Shown here: positions 1 through 10,471 of the stretch, one piece after another
How the letters are laid out: the number at the start of each line of letters is the position of its first letter
Position numbering within the stretch: the stretch's first letter is position 1
Assembly: GCA_946803715.1 (NCBI GenBank)
Contig: CAMPET010000040.1
Location: 146,570 to 210,569, forward strand
Length of the DNA: 64,000 bases
DNA from: Beroe ovata
Lineage: Eukaryota > Ctenophora > Nuda > Beroida > Beroidae
Reading direction: 5' to 3'
Program-made: the position numbers and the translations under genes
The notes under the pieces: model-generated
Databases searched by the model: none
What the model was told of the DNA's origin: nothing
The model's input: only the letters and a program-made list of their open reading frames with translations

Positions 1-629
1 ACCTCATCAGGATCGCTCATAAGATAAAGTTCACAGAGATCAGTCTGTGTATCAACAACATTGGAGACATCGAGAAACTTGTGTTATACTGTTTTACAGA
101 TGGGAGATATGGTGTGGTGAATGACAAGCAAAACAGCGTGAGTGGTCATGTTATCTTCCTCTCAAATGGGATAAACTGCAGTATCGTGAGTTGGAACTGC
201 TCGAAGATCAAGAATGTGGTCACCTCTGCCATGGAGGCAGAAACAGTTGCTTTGATGAAAGGACTGAAAGAAGCAAACTACATCAAGAATCTGTTATCCG
301 CGATCTTCACAGGAAACACGGAGACAATGCAGTGTGTGATTGCTGCATACAGTGACAGCAGCTCTTTGGTAAAGACCATACACTCAGAGACACAGAGCCC
401 TGACCTGCAGCTCAGGAAGCACATAGCTTGGCTAAGACAGGAATCCGCTCTCCCAACCACTCACATTATTTGGGTCCCAAGTGACCAGCAACTGGGAGAT
501 GATCTGACGAGGGAGAAGTCAAGTGTGTCAGAGAAGCTCATAACAGCTCTGTCAGGAAACTTGCCAGGAAAGGACAGATCACTCAGAAGCATGCTGGCCA
601 CCTCGAGGAGTATTTTGTCAATTCAATGA
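1..629 (+). mobile_element. Copia-type retrotransposon, RNase H end of pol (partial)
   Basis: The reading frame is open from base 3 and ends at the stop at 627-629, so the element runs off the left edge. The protein looks like the RNase H domain of Ty1/Copia elements, especially the marine-animal GalEA-like type. Visible landmarks are the first catalytic Asp in CFTDGRYG, the SVSGHVIFLSNG strand, VSWNCSKIKNVV, the catalytic Glu in TSAMEAET, the Asp in AYSDSSSLV, and a C-terminal IIWVPSDQQLGDDLTRE segment that matches the usual position of WV..K.QLADcLTK. RNase H degrades the RNA strand of the RNA/DNA hybrid during reverse transcription. No reverse transcriptase lies inside the window. The LTR expected downstream could not be delimited because no second copy is present. 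The family assignment is from motif pattern only; the exact clade is inference. Confidence 0.8.
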
Positions 630-1892
630 GTAGCGAGTGTATTTTTGTGTGAATGTATTGTAGTTGAAATAATATTTTGAAGAAATGTGATTTCGTGTGA
701 GATGTATCCTAAGAGCAACTTTTTCCTTATTTGCTCTGTTATAATGTAATAGTTTGTCATATGTGTTATGACTCAGGATTTGTAAACCTATATTTGAATG
801 AATAATGGGATTTCCTGACCTACTTATCATATCAGGTATTTGAATATTACTTGGATATGCACCAAATGGTGCGAGATGTTACTCCATATGGAGTACAGAA
901 GACGAGTCTCATTGTAACGAGTCCTTTTTCTGAGCTCCAGCCGTTTTCCCCTCTCACCACAGTGAGTTTTTGACACAGTGAGGATCCTAGGTATCGGGAA
1001 CCCGCCCGGAGAGGAGTTACATCCTTGTAACATCCTTGTTCGGGAGGAAAATCACTGTAGTCTCAGTATTTTTCATTTTCGGCTTCCTTTTTGTCTTTCT
1101 CGACTCGTTATGGTAAGAACTACTTAGTAAGTGCTAAGTATCACTTTACGTTGTTATATTAACAGGAAGTTTTCCTATAAAACATGTGTTTTGACTTTTC
1201 ACTCATATGAAATGAACTTGTGTTTGATTTCACAGTAAAATTACTGTTTACTAACTTTGCTTTGCAGAGATAACTTTCCGTTAAACTTTTGGTAGAAGTG
1301 AATCGTAGTGAAGAGTGTATCATGTGTTAGTACTCGGATATGAGATGTGTATACGAGCGAGTTATTGCTACCAGTGTAACAGTAAATAGTGCTTACCATA
1401 AGTGAGGGTATATGTTTTGAAGTAATGGAGAAGTGGACGTGAAATTTGTGATATGAAGTTAGGAAGACGATAAAGAATTTTAGTTATATTACGAGGGATT
1501 TTTTGTATTGATTACATGTTGTAAATCATGCGATGATCGGGATAATTTGGATTATATTTGGTATCTATGCTTGTTAAGGTGACGACCTTATGTATGAACT
1601 TTTATTGCCTGTCAACAATAAAGTCATTTGTACAGGCAAGTTTTAGATATGAGATATGTAACTACTCTGTACGTACAGACGGTATTTTGGATGTATACTA
1701 TGTAATTGAGAAAATTTATTGGATAACGTGTTTCCATGGTAACGGTGAATGATATTGAGAAGATACGTGATGATGCGAGAGAGGAAATGAGAAGTTGTGG
1801 GATTTTGTGTGTTTTCGGGTGAAGTTGTGNTTATTTGGATCGATGATGTAGCCCGTTATTTTGTTGGCTGGTTGTCATTCTTCATAACTGAC
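630..1892. other. Gene-free stretch with an assembly N at 1830
   Basis: No coding exon was found on either strand. The first part (roughly 630-1100) may hold the 3' untranslated region or LTR of the Copia-type element, but its borders cannot be set. An X-box-like 14-mer, GTTTCCATGGTAAC, lies at 1730-1743. A single N at 1830 marks a contig join. The minus-strand TSP1/Ig gene is followed up to 1893, only 63 bases from this N, so its 3' end is probably lost at the join. No duplicated flanks were seen around this particular N. Confidence 0.6.
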
Positions 1893-4800
1893 CTGATTTT
1901 AAATTGTGTCCCAACACACGAGCTCCATTCTCCCCAATCAGTGTAGAGATCTTCGATATGGTCTGAGGAGTGAGGATAGGTTAGTTCAGTGAATGTTCCA
2001 TAACATGAAACTGTGTGATTCCCCATTTTATGAGACACAAGACGTGCTACATTTCAAAGAATCATATAAGACATTTGTGTTGCGAAACACACATTTTCAG
2101 TAGTGAGTAACCTACCTTGTTCACAGTAATCCACTTCCAGGGTAAGACTTCTTGTCTTTGGGCAGTTTAGTTCATCCAGACAGCTTCTGATTCTGAGAAA
2201 ACGATCGTGAAAGTGACTGATTCCCCCATATATTAGGTATTTGAATCATCTTAAACTCTTAACTATTGGTTTTGTACGAACAGAATCTGCCACAATTCAT
2301 GAAAATAATTATATTCGATCAACACTCGGACCCATGCTTCAAACACCGGTTACTCCTAATATAGGCGGGGTAAGGCAAACTTTGGCAAAGAATTCACAAT
2401 TTTGGGGCTTTGCCAAAAAAGTCTTTTTATATAAACCTTTGTCGGTATCCAGTGTTCCCATCACACCCACTCCACGCTCCCCACTGTGTGAAATACTCAT
2501 CCCCTAGATCACACTTTGCCTCACATGGGATTGAGTCGGACAGACGTCCTTTGCACATGAATCCCTGAAAAAGTCATGGAGGGGTTAAAGTCATGGAGGG
2601 GTTATAGTCAGGGAGGGGTTATTGTCATGGAGGGGTTATTTGGAGGAGGACTGAAGTTTTTCTTAATCCCGGAAAAGTGCTCAGTTTTCGATTTCGCTTT
2701 TACCGTGCAAGATCGAGTGCGGTATCTGCGTCCCTTGCCACATTTTGGTACACAATTTCCCCAATCCGACCATGCTGTGAAGTTTTCCTCCTCTTTTTGC
2801 ATATCACACTCAGTAGAATCGTCACAGGACGATTGTTCTTCCAACCTACCTGTGGTGTCAAGGTTCGTAACTTAGTGGTGTCAACGGAACTTAGTGGTGT
2901 CAACGGAACTGGAGGTGTCAACCGACCTGTGGTGTCAAGATTCGTTACAAAGTGGTGTCAACCCGAACTGGTGTCAAGGTGATGGAAAATAGGTGGTGTC
3001 AGCGTGATGCGGAGTCAGCGTAAAGTAGTGTCACTCTTAAAAGTGGTGTCAGTGTGTCATTCAACTCACCGATCGCGGAATCATCACAGTTATCCACCGA
3101 ATTGACACATTCCACAGCAAGGGTTTCTCTTGTTCTCCTCTTAGTTCTGGTGTCGCATTCACATGCCGACCACTCAGCCCACTGGCTGACGATAGACACA
3201 CCTGCACAGGAGATATGTGAGGGACAGTGGATGGGAATGTTCTTCATAAAGAACAGCCACCTGGATTGTTGTCCATGTGGATCATACATGTCAGTGAAAT
3301 TGTCATGTCAGTGACATTGTCATGTCTGTGACAACAATGGAACCAGTCAGCTGTCTCTCTCTCTTATCGAGAGGAACGACAACCCCCATTCCACACATGT
3401 TAGCAATACAAATTCGGTTGTTGAATTTCTATCTGAGATTTTAAGATCAGCAATCAACCTCTGACTTACTGTCTGGTGTAGCGAAGAGGGTGACATCTGT
3501 CAGAACATCGTAGTTTTGAGAACGATCACATTTCAGTTCGTTCAAACAGGAATCCACGTCAAACATTATCTGAAGAGTTTGGGGATGGCAGATTTGTTAG
3601 GTTTCAATTTGAGGTTCGTTAGGTCTTAATTTGAGCACGGTATATGTATTTCCTGTGCAATATTGCGCTCTGTGTCCCCCGATTAAATTGAATGCTAACA
3701 TTGGTCATTCCATCATCAATAATACCTTGTCATTACAATCACTGCAGTAACTGGGTCGTACTGTAACACCAAAACCACACAATGTGGAACAAGCCGAGAA
3801 TCGTCCTGTCTGTACCATTCCTGACCTGTAAAACATGATGATTTACATTCCATTTCATGACCTAGAAATAGGAATCTGAAATTATGAACATGTCGTTAAG
3901 AGTTAGGTATCATGCTACTGCGCCATCTTCCTACTGTTTCTTCGAACTTTAAACCCCGATTTGACTCGACCCACCTCTTGTAACACCTCTTGGTAACGCC
4001 AAGGTAAAGTCGACTTACCTCTTGGTAACATCAAAGGGAGAACCGCTAGCAGCATCACAAGTCTCACAGAAGTCTGGTTCTAGCAGAGGTATGTTGGTGT
4101 CACACCCTGCCGTCAGACACTCTCGCGTCCTATTCCTGATAATGGTGTCAATAGGTGTCAATAGGTGTCAATAGTGGAGTTTATAATGGTGGTTAGTTTT
4201 ACTGATGACAAATTTGATAATGGTGGTTGTGAGAGTTGGTCATACGTCTTGTATTGGATGTCTCCAATTTCCCAATGAGCTTGCTCGAAAATTCCCGAAA
4301 ATATGCCTAATTTTCACTTACCTCATGCATGTTTGTCGATCACACGTTCCCCAAGTTGACCAGTGAGACAACACCGACATGTGTTTTGATTCCGGGCTGT
4401 ACTCAACACTCAGCAACATATTTCCTGATATATATGTGGACGAGATATGTTTAGACTTCGTACAACGAAAGGAGAAAATTCTAGATTGAAGGTGAGCCAA
4501 ATGTTTGAGAATCACGCGTGACGTTTATCACGCGTTGCGGGTCACGTGTTGTCCCACCTGATGGATGGCCCTCCCCCTTCTCCAGAGACACACATTTCAT
4601 CACTTCGTTCTCCGTGACTGTGTCACTGAGAGCTCTCCCTCTGACCATGAAACCTGAATCAGTTGATAGAGGAAGTGATCCTAACAGGTATATTAACATG
4701 GGCCGGGGTAAAGCTATGAGAATTCTCGTAGAGAAAGTCAAGAATACATCTCTTTTCGTTCGATCACCAACTCTAGCCCTTCCCCATTCATAGTTTGGAA

Positions 4801-7800
4801 AACGTGTTTACATACCTAACTCGCAGTGGGTCGAGCACTCTGACCAGGCTGACCAATCGGGGAGTCCGTCCGAGTACACGTGACGTGCGGAGAGCCCCTC
4901 CTGGTTGTTGACAGTCACCTGACTCACGCTTGATTCCAGTTTGATGTCTCCGTAACGGATCTGGGGACATAGAAGTTAAGTAAATTCGACAGACTTCAAG
5001 AACTTTCTGACTTTTTCCAGAGAGTTTATTGTCCGTGAACGCTCATATATCATGAGAACTTTACAAGTCATGCGGTAGGACTCACGCGCTCCACTTCATG
5101 CGTTAGGAACATCAGTTCTCACCTGACACTGATATTTGCCTTCGTCTCCCTTCTCCACCCTGAAGAGGGTTAGAACTCCGCTGTACGGTTCCCTTGTGTA
5201 CAGCAAGGGGAAGAGAACTTGGTTATCTTTCAGCCAGGTGATGTATATTTGAGTAGCGGACGAACTCGCCTGATGGTGATGTTTTGATGAGAATTTCCAA
5301 CGTTTGCTTCAATCGAGAGAGTTCATTTCAATAGGTATATCCCGAATGATTTGAATGAGAGCGAATTGAATTGTTTTCAGGAGAGGGCCATGTTTTATAA
5401 CCTCTATAGGTGAATCGTCGCTTATTTGGGAAGTTTCAGTTATGATTCTGTTATTCCCAGGATTGTTAACCTCACATGTCAACTGTACAATTTCTCCTGA
5501 AGTAATTACAGTAAGTGCGGGGTAACTTAAGAAGTCGCTTTAAAGTGGCAAGTGGTAAGTTGCTTTGAAATAGAACATATCCAAAGATAGAAATTGATTT
5601 ATTGGCTTTTCTAACACCGCTGGAACATAATATGATCGTTACAATTGTCACGTATATCGTAACACCTTGTTACATATCGTAACACCTTGTTACTCACCCT
5701 CATTCACGTGTTCATCACTGAGATTGTGTACAAAGTGTAACACATTTAGAGTAACAACGTGTGATCTGGTCTGTTGGTTACACTCAGCCCGACACATATA
5801 ACTTGCCGAGTGGGCGCCCGTCAATTCCTGATAAAAAACGGGAGAGGGGTTGAAATTAGGGCGGAACTCAGAATTCCGTGTTGCCGATCGTCATGTTGTT
5901 TTCGCTAAGATTGACTTACCGGTATTGAAAGAACGTTGTAAATAATCTGGAAACCGTCAACGAACTTCACATGAACAGATTCCTTAAGTTCTATGTTCGC
6001 ATCTGAACAATTAATATACGATAAGGATGATCGCTAAAAAGCTGAAGCATGTTTTAAAATGTGAAATTTTGACGTCCTTATATCTGTGTTTTCTTTTTTT
6101 ATATATCTCACCTGCATCAATAGTGATCCACCGCAACTCCAATTCTCGATCAGACATCATTTCCTCTCTCCGCGAGACCACATAGCACGTGAGTTGAAGA
6201 GACGACCCCGCTGCCACGGTGTAGTCGAGATCACCACCGACTATTGCCGATTCTGGGGTGGGAGTGGGTGGTTATACAGTGCGTGACTCATAGCGCGTGA
6301 TTTGACACGCATGAAAGGGTATGAATAACTCACTGATGATGCCGTAATTTTCGTCTTCAAAAGAACAGTCGCACTGTCTCGTCTCTTCTTTACAATCCTA
6401 TGTAGCGGAGTGCGGTGATTAGCGAATGAAAACGGTGGGAAAACTCTCAAAATCCGCAGATTTCTTACCTTTCCCGGCTCACAGTTGATCTGTGTTCTAG
6501 TGGACACCGGATTGTCTTCCACTGAACATTTGCACTGTGTCCAATCACTCCAGACTTCAGCTCTAGAGGGAGAATTATCAAATGATATTTGGAATTCTGA
6601 CAAATCTCCAATTAATGTTGTTTCCACTCCCTATGTTATAACGTGGCCCTACTCAAGTACTCACGCATCTGCGTGACACTGGTGCTCCTCATTGGTACAG
6701 AGTCTGATGTCACGCGACGTGACGCACGCGTTACACGACCTGAACTGAACTCCCACCTCACAGCCCGTGATCGTCTGACATATTCCCCACTCCTCTTCAT
6801 CATCGTCTGGAAAACCGTCAATTTTCAGTTTCATAGGTCAGATTTCAAGCCCATTCAGGTGTCGTAAAGTCATATTTCATGACTCAAATTCCTGAGATTC
6901 TGAAGAAATGAACAATATAGGTATTTTACCATTTTCATGCATGACTTCCTCCTCCACTTCACAATGTGTACCAGTACATGACCGTGTCACCACATCACCG
7001 GTCACCGTGTCTATCCGAGACTGAGTTCCATCTCCACACCGTGCACTACACTCACTCCACCTCCCTGCGTGAGGAGTAACGCGTTACCATGGCAACGCGT
7101 GACGGGTTGCTTTATAACGATTCGCACGTTTTCACTCACCATCGTCAGTGATGTTTCCCGGGTTACACTCGATGGTACACATCTCGTTTGAGATCCCGCA
7201 TGGTGCTTCTCCGCAGAACTTCATGAATTTCATGACACCCAAACTTGTAGTTTCTCCTGGCTCACACTGGCCTTCACAATCTGTCATCTTTTCCAGACGA
7301 ACTGAAAAAGTCAATGCTTTATATTAAGTCTTGTTCTCGATGTGTCATTTCATCAAGAACCAAAAGAATGGCCGATTATTAAGGAGAGGAGATTTAAAAT
7401 CTCGAATTCCCTGAGAAAATGATCGTAATATTTTGAAATATTGAACTCTTTCCCTCACTCACCAGCCGATGATGACGTAATATCGTCTTTCTCCTCCTCG
7501 GAGCATGGTTTCCTCACACAGACCTGGGTTCATTTCAGAGAGTAAGTTTTAAATTTTAATTGATACGATTAACATTAATATAAGTCATTAACATTAATAT
7601 AAGTCATTAACATATAAGTCAGATGCTTTCGAAAATCATGTTATTATCGTCGTCAGCTTATAAATGAGTGAGTGGTGTCAGCGAGTGTGAACCTGCGTTC
7701 GTTCCTCGCACATCATCCCGTCCTGGAACACCCACACAACCTCGTACCCCTCTCCGCATGTTACGTTACATTCTTCGTACACGAGTGTTGTTACTGTAGT

Positions 7801-9598
7801 ATTATTGAGTGTCGAAAATGAAGTTGATATCGATTAAAACACCCCAATTGCATGAGGAATACTCACAGTTTCCGGTACACGCTGGCATCACATCGTCCTC
7901 TCCAGCACTAATTTCCCCCATGCCTGGCCCAACTGGGCATTCAAGAATCGAGATACATCTGTTATCATGTAGGATAGGGGCATCAAACGGGCATTCACAC
8001 CGTGGCACACAATTCAGAGTGCAGATTGGGTGTGGGTCATCGCATGTCTGGGTGCACGCTGAGCCGCATTCGTGGAATTCTTGGCCCGCGGGGCAGTTAC
8101 CTGGGAAAATAGGGAGTGAGATCGAAATTTTAGGATTCGTAGGTTTTCAAAATCTCAGGTATGATATCTTAGGTTTTAGATTTGAGTCGATCGAAAGTGA
8201 TGGGTCTCTATTCATTGATGACCACCCCAATATGAAATTCACGATTCTAATATCATGTCTAATACCTTGGCAATGCTCGATCAGATTGTCCTCTTCATCA
8301 TAAAACCTTGCTCTACACCCGCCACAATAATCAGGTCTGCACATCGCGAATGGGAAATTCGTACACTTCACAATATCGCACGGGTTAACCGCACACTCAA
8401 TCTCGTGACTTCCGTCCGGACACACGTGTCTCTGTCCGGGACATTGGTCAAGTGTAATGCACGTGTTCTCGTGTAGGATGGGAGCGGAAGCTGGACATTC
8501 ACATTGGGGTATGCATTGTCGAGTACAGATCGGGTTGGGGTCGTAGCAGGTTCGTGTACAGGCTGATCCGCATTTATTGAATTGTTGTCCGTATGCACAT
8601 TGACCTGTAATAAGTGCAGGATAGGTGAGCTAATGTTCCGGAGGATTGGTCAATCATATAATACGGATCCCATCTCATATCTAGCAGTACCATTTCGGTA
8701 CTAAAAAACGATGATAATCTCTCAGTTTTGGACATGAGTCTCGAATATTATACCCTACCTTCGCAGTGTTCTATGACATTCTCATCTGCGTCATAGAATC
8801 TCGCCCTACATCCACCACAATAATCAGGAGAACAGAGGGATAATGGGTAGTTGGTACACTTCATGAAGTCACATGGGTCGTAGGGGCAGTGTTCTTCAGT
8901 GGTCCCGTCAGGGCAGGACGAGGCCGGGGGTTCTGGGAGTTTGGATCGGGTGAGGAGGTGTTTGTTGGGGTTTGGACCGGGTAAGGGGGTGTTTGTTGGG
9001 GTTTGGATCGGGCTAGGGGGTGTGGTTGTTGGGGTTCGGGGGTTAAGACCGGGTTATGGGGTGTTGTTGAGGGGTTCTGGGTTTGAAAATATTGTATTTG
9101 TAGTACGGGGTTAAGTGTTAGTGAACGGCCATCAATCTCATCAACTTAGCTTCTCTCAATTTTGGAGTTCAACGGAAAATCATGAATTGAAATCTCTCTC
9201 ATTACCTGCCGTGTATTCAATCGTAGGATCGGCGTACAAAGCCTCGGCCTCCGCTTCCTCAAACTCCATCTCCCCTTCATCCGGCACTCCGGCACAGGGC
9301 AATTCACAGGGCCGAGTCCGGTTAGTGATGCCCATCCCTCCTACCATGATCAATTCGTCGCTCGTCTCCTTGCCTCGTCCACAGTCGCCCGAGAGAGGGG
9401 TGCATGGACCCCATACAACTGGCAGAAAGGGGAGGGGTGAAGAATAAGAAACGGTGGTCTGGGGTTGAAATGGGGGAGGTTTTCTTTAATGAATGATAAT
9501 CAGTCGACTGAAGTGTACAAACCTGCGGTAACACGATTTAAGAGTACCAAGTTTATTATAGCAACCACTGCCAGAACGCTAGAGCGTAATGGGCCCAT
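1893..9598 (-). CDS. Secreted modular protein: TSP1 repeats, TIL domains, CGGC modules and two Ig domains (3' end missing)
   Basis: Twenty-eight frame-consistent exons give about 1167 codons without a stop. Exons: 9523-9598, 9206-9418, 8759-8932, 8266-8604, 7867-8100, 7693-7793, 7463-7523, 7140-7301, 6930-7064, 6665-6806, 6469-6562, 6334-6373, 6112-6252, 5920-6002, 5698-5827, 5402-5496, 5123-5269, 4816-4960, 4558-4653, 4322-4424, 4019-4135, 3726-3825, 3470-3569, 3070-3201, 2704-2849, 2515-2564, 2116-2192, 1893-1962. Exon 1 encodes a signal peptide starting MGPLRSSVLAVVAIINLV; an in-frame stop lies upstream. In order: a TSP1-like module (VWGPCTPLSGDCGRG); two CPDG...DYCGGCRARFYD modules; two TIL domains (CGSACTRTC, CECP); about five degenerate TSP1 modules (e.g. 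WSECSARCGDG); two Ig domains (SSLQLTCYV...YMCRAEC and VQLTCEV...GKYQCQ); then TSP1 modules (DWSAWSECSTHC, WAEWSACECD, AWSDWGNCVPKCGKG, DWGEWSSC). It is presumably an extracellular matrix or cell-surface protein. No orthologue was recognised. The last three exon borders are the least certain. Confidence 0.82.
2572..2640. repeat. Tandem repeat, about 19 bp unit, four copies, in TSP1/Ig gene intron
   Basis: Four imperfect copies of GTCATGGAGGGGTTATA lie between the exons ending at 2704 and starting at 2564. The unit is G-rich on the plus strand. It is a local intronic minisatellite. Confidence 0.8.
2866..3057. repeat. Cluster of GTGGTGTCA repeats in a TSP1/Ig gene intron
   Basis: About ten copies of the core GGTGTCA, mostly as AGTGGTGTCAACGGAACT or close variants, fill the 220-base intron between exons 3070-3201 and 2704-2849. 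The same core recurs at 4142-4172, 10978-11110, 20668-20820 (opposite orientation) and 57381-57576 (opposite orientation). Confidence 0.8.
7563..7620. repeat. Short tandem repeat, unit ATTAACATTAATATAAGTC
   Basis: Two full copies and one shortened copy of a 19-20 base AT-rich unit lie in a TSP1/Ig gene intron. No function is apparent. Confidence 0.7.
8933..9115. repeat. G-rich minisatellite in intron 2 of the TSP1/Ig gene
   Basis: Imperfect copies of a unit of about 40 bases built on GGGGTTTGGATCGGG and GGGGGTGTTTGTTGG fill most of the 273-base intron between exons 8759-8932 and 9206-9418. Multiple G3-G5 runs on the plus strand could form a G-quadruplex in DNA. The transcript of the minus-strand gene would be C-rich here. 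An ORF read from it on the plus strand (GFGPGKGVFVGV type) is a repeat artefact. Confidence 0.75.
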
Positions 9599-10471
9599 AT
9601 TGTTGGACCAGCGGTTTCTTGTTAGAACCACAAGGTCGATGTCCTGGGTCCTAGATCAACCACGACGACCAAGTGATGATTTAGACGAGTATATGATATG
9701 TGGGATACAAAATGTCGCGAATAGAAAAAGAAATGGTGAAATGAAATGGTGTTAGGGAGATAAAGCAATTCCGCTTATCAGATTTCTTATCTACGCTGAT
9801 TGCCATAAGAATTATCGTAAATCGTGCGGTGAAATCGTAAGATAAGGATGTTATCTCTTATCAGTGACATGAATGAATAATGATGATATGCGAATAATTC
9901 ATTCCAGAAGTTATGTCGGCTCGCGAGGGCGTCAGATAAAACTCAAATTATCTCAATTCTCACTGCAGCACTCACTTCTTAATAAATCCTAATAGTAAGT
10001 TACCAAACCCAAATATTTAGTAATCAAACGTCATCCTTGACTGGAAGAGTTTGCCTGATTACAGGCTTAAGAATTGCCACGATGTCGATCTGGTCACATG
10101 ATATTTAATCGTACGCGTAACACGCGAAGGAGATTGCCTGCAAATGGCGCGCACATGCTACAATATTAGCGCGCGCGTACCTTGAAAACCGAAACATAGC
10201 GGACGCGCGCACGTATGTCCACAAGTCGGAATCCGCGATTCTACGACGTTATGTCGACGAATGGTTGAAATGGTAACAGTAAAGACATATTCTCTTTGTG
10301 AAACGTATCAAATCTGAATCACATGATTAATACATAAAATCACAATCAATGTGCAACTCATTCGTAAATGTAAATTGGATGATAAAATCGTTGTGGTTCT
10401 AAAACCAAGAGAAATTACTGCTTTCAAAGCATCTGAAATGATAAATCAAGTAAAAATCAAGGTTAAATAAT
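9599..10471. other. Intergenic: upstream region of the TSP1/Ig gene
   Basis: No exon was found. The stretch lies between the start of the TSP1/Ig gene (9598, minus) and the stop of the EF-hand gene (10472, minus), so it should hold the promoter of the former and the 3' untranslated region of the latter. A patch rich in GCGCGC and CACG lies at about 10138-10222. Similar patches lie upstream of CFAP99 and macroH2A. No TATA box or other core element was assigned. Confidence 0.5.

Noticed and set aside
2241-2982. Plus-strand ORFs in the TSP1/Ig gene
   Set aside because: They run through repeats and antisense TSP1 exons. The minus-strand exons have splice sites and cysteine patterns.
2866-3057. 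CRISPR-like array
   Set aside because: The repeats are short (7-18 bases), irregularly spaced and lie in an animal intron. There are no uniform spacers or cas genes.
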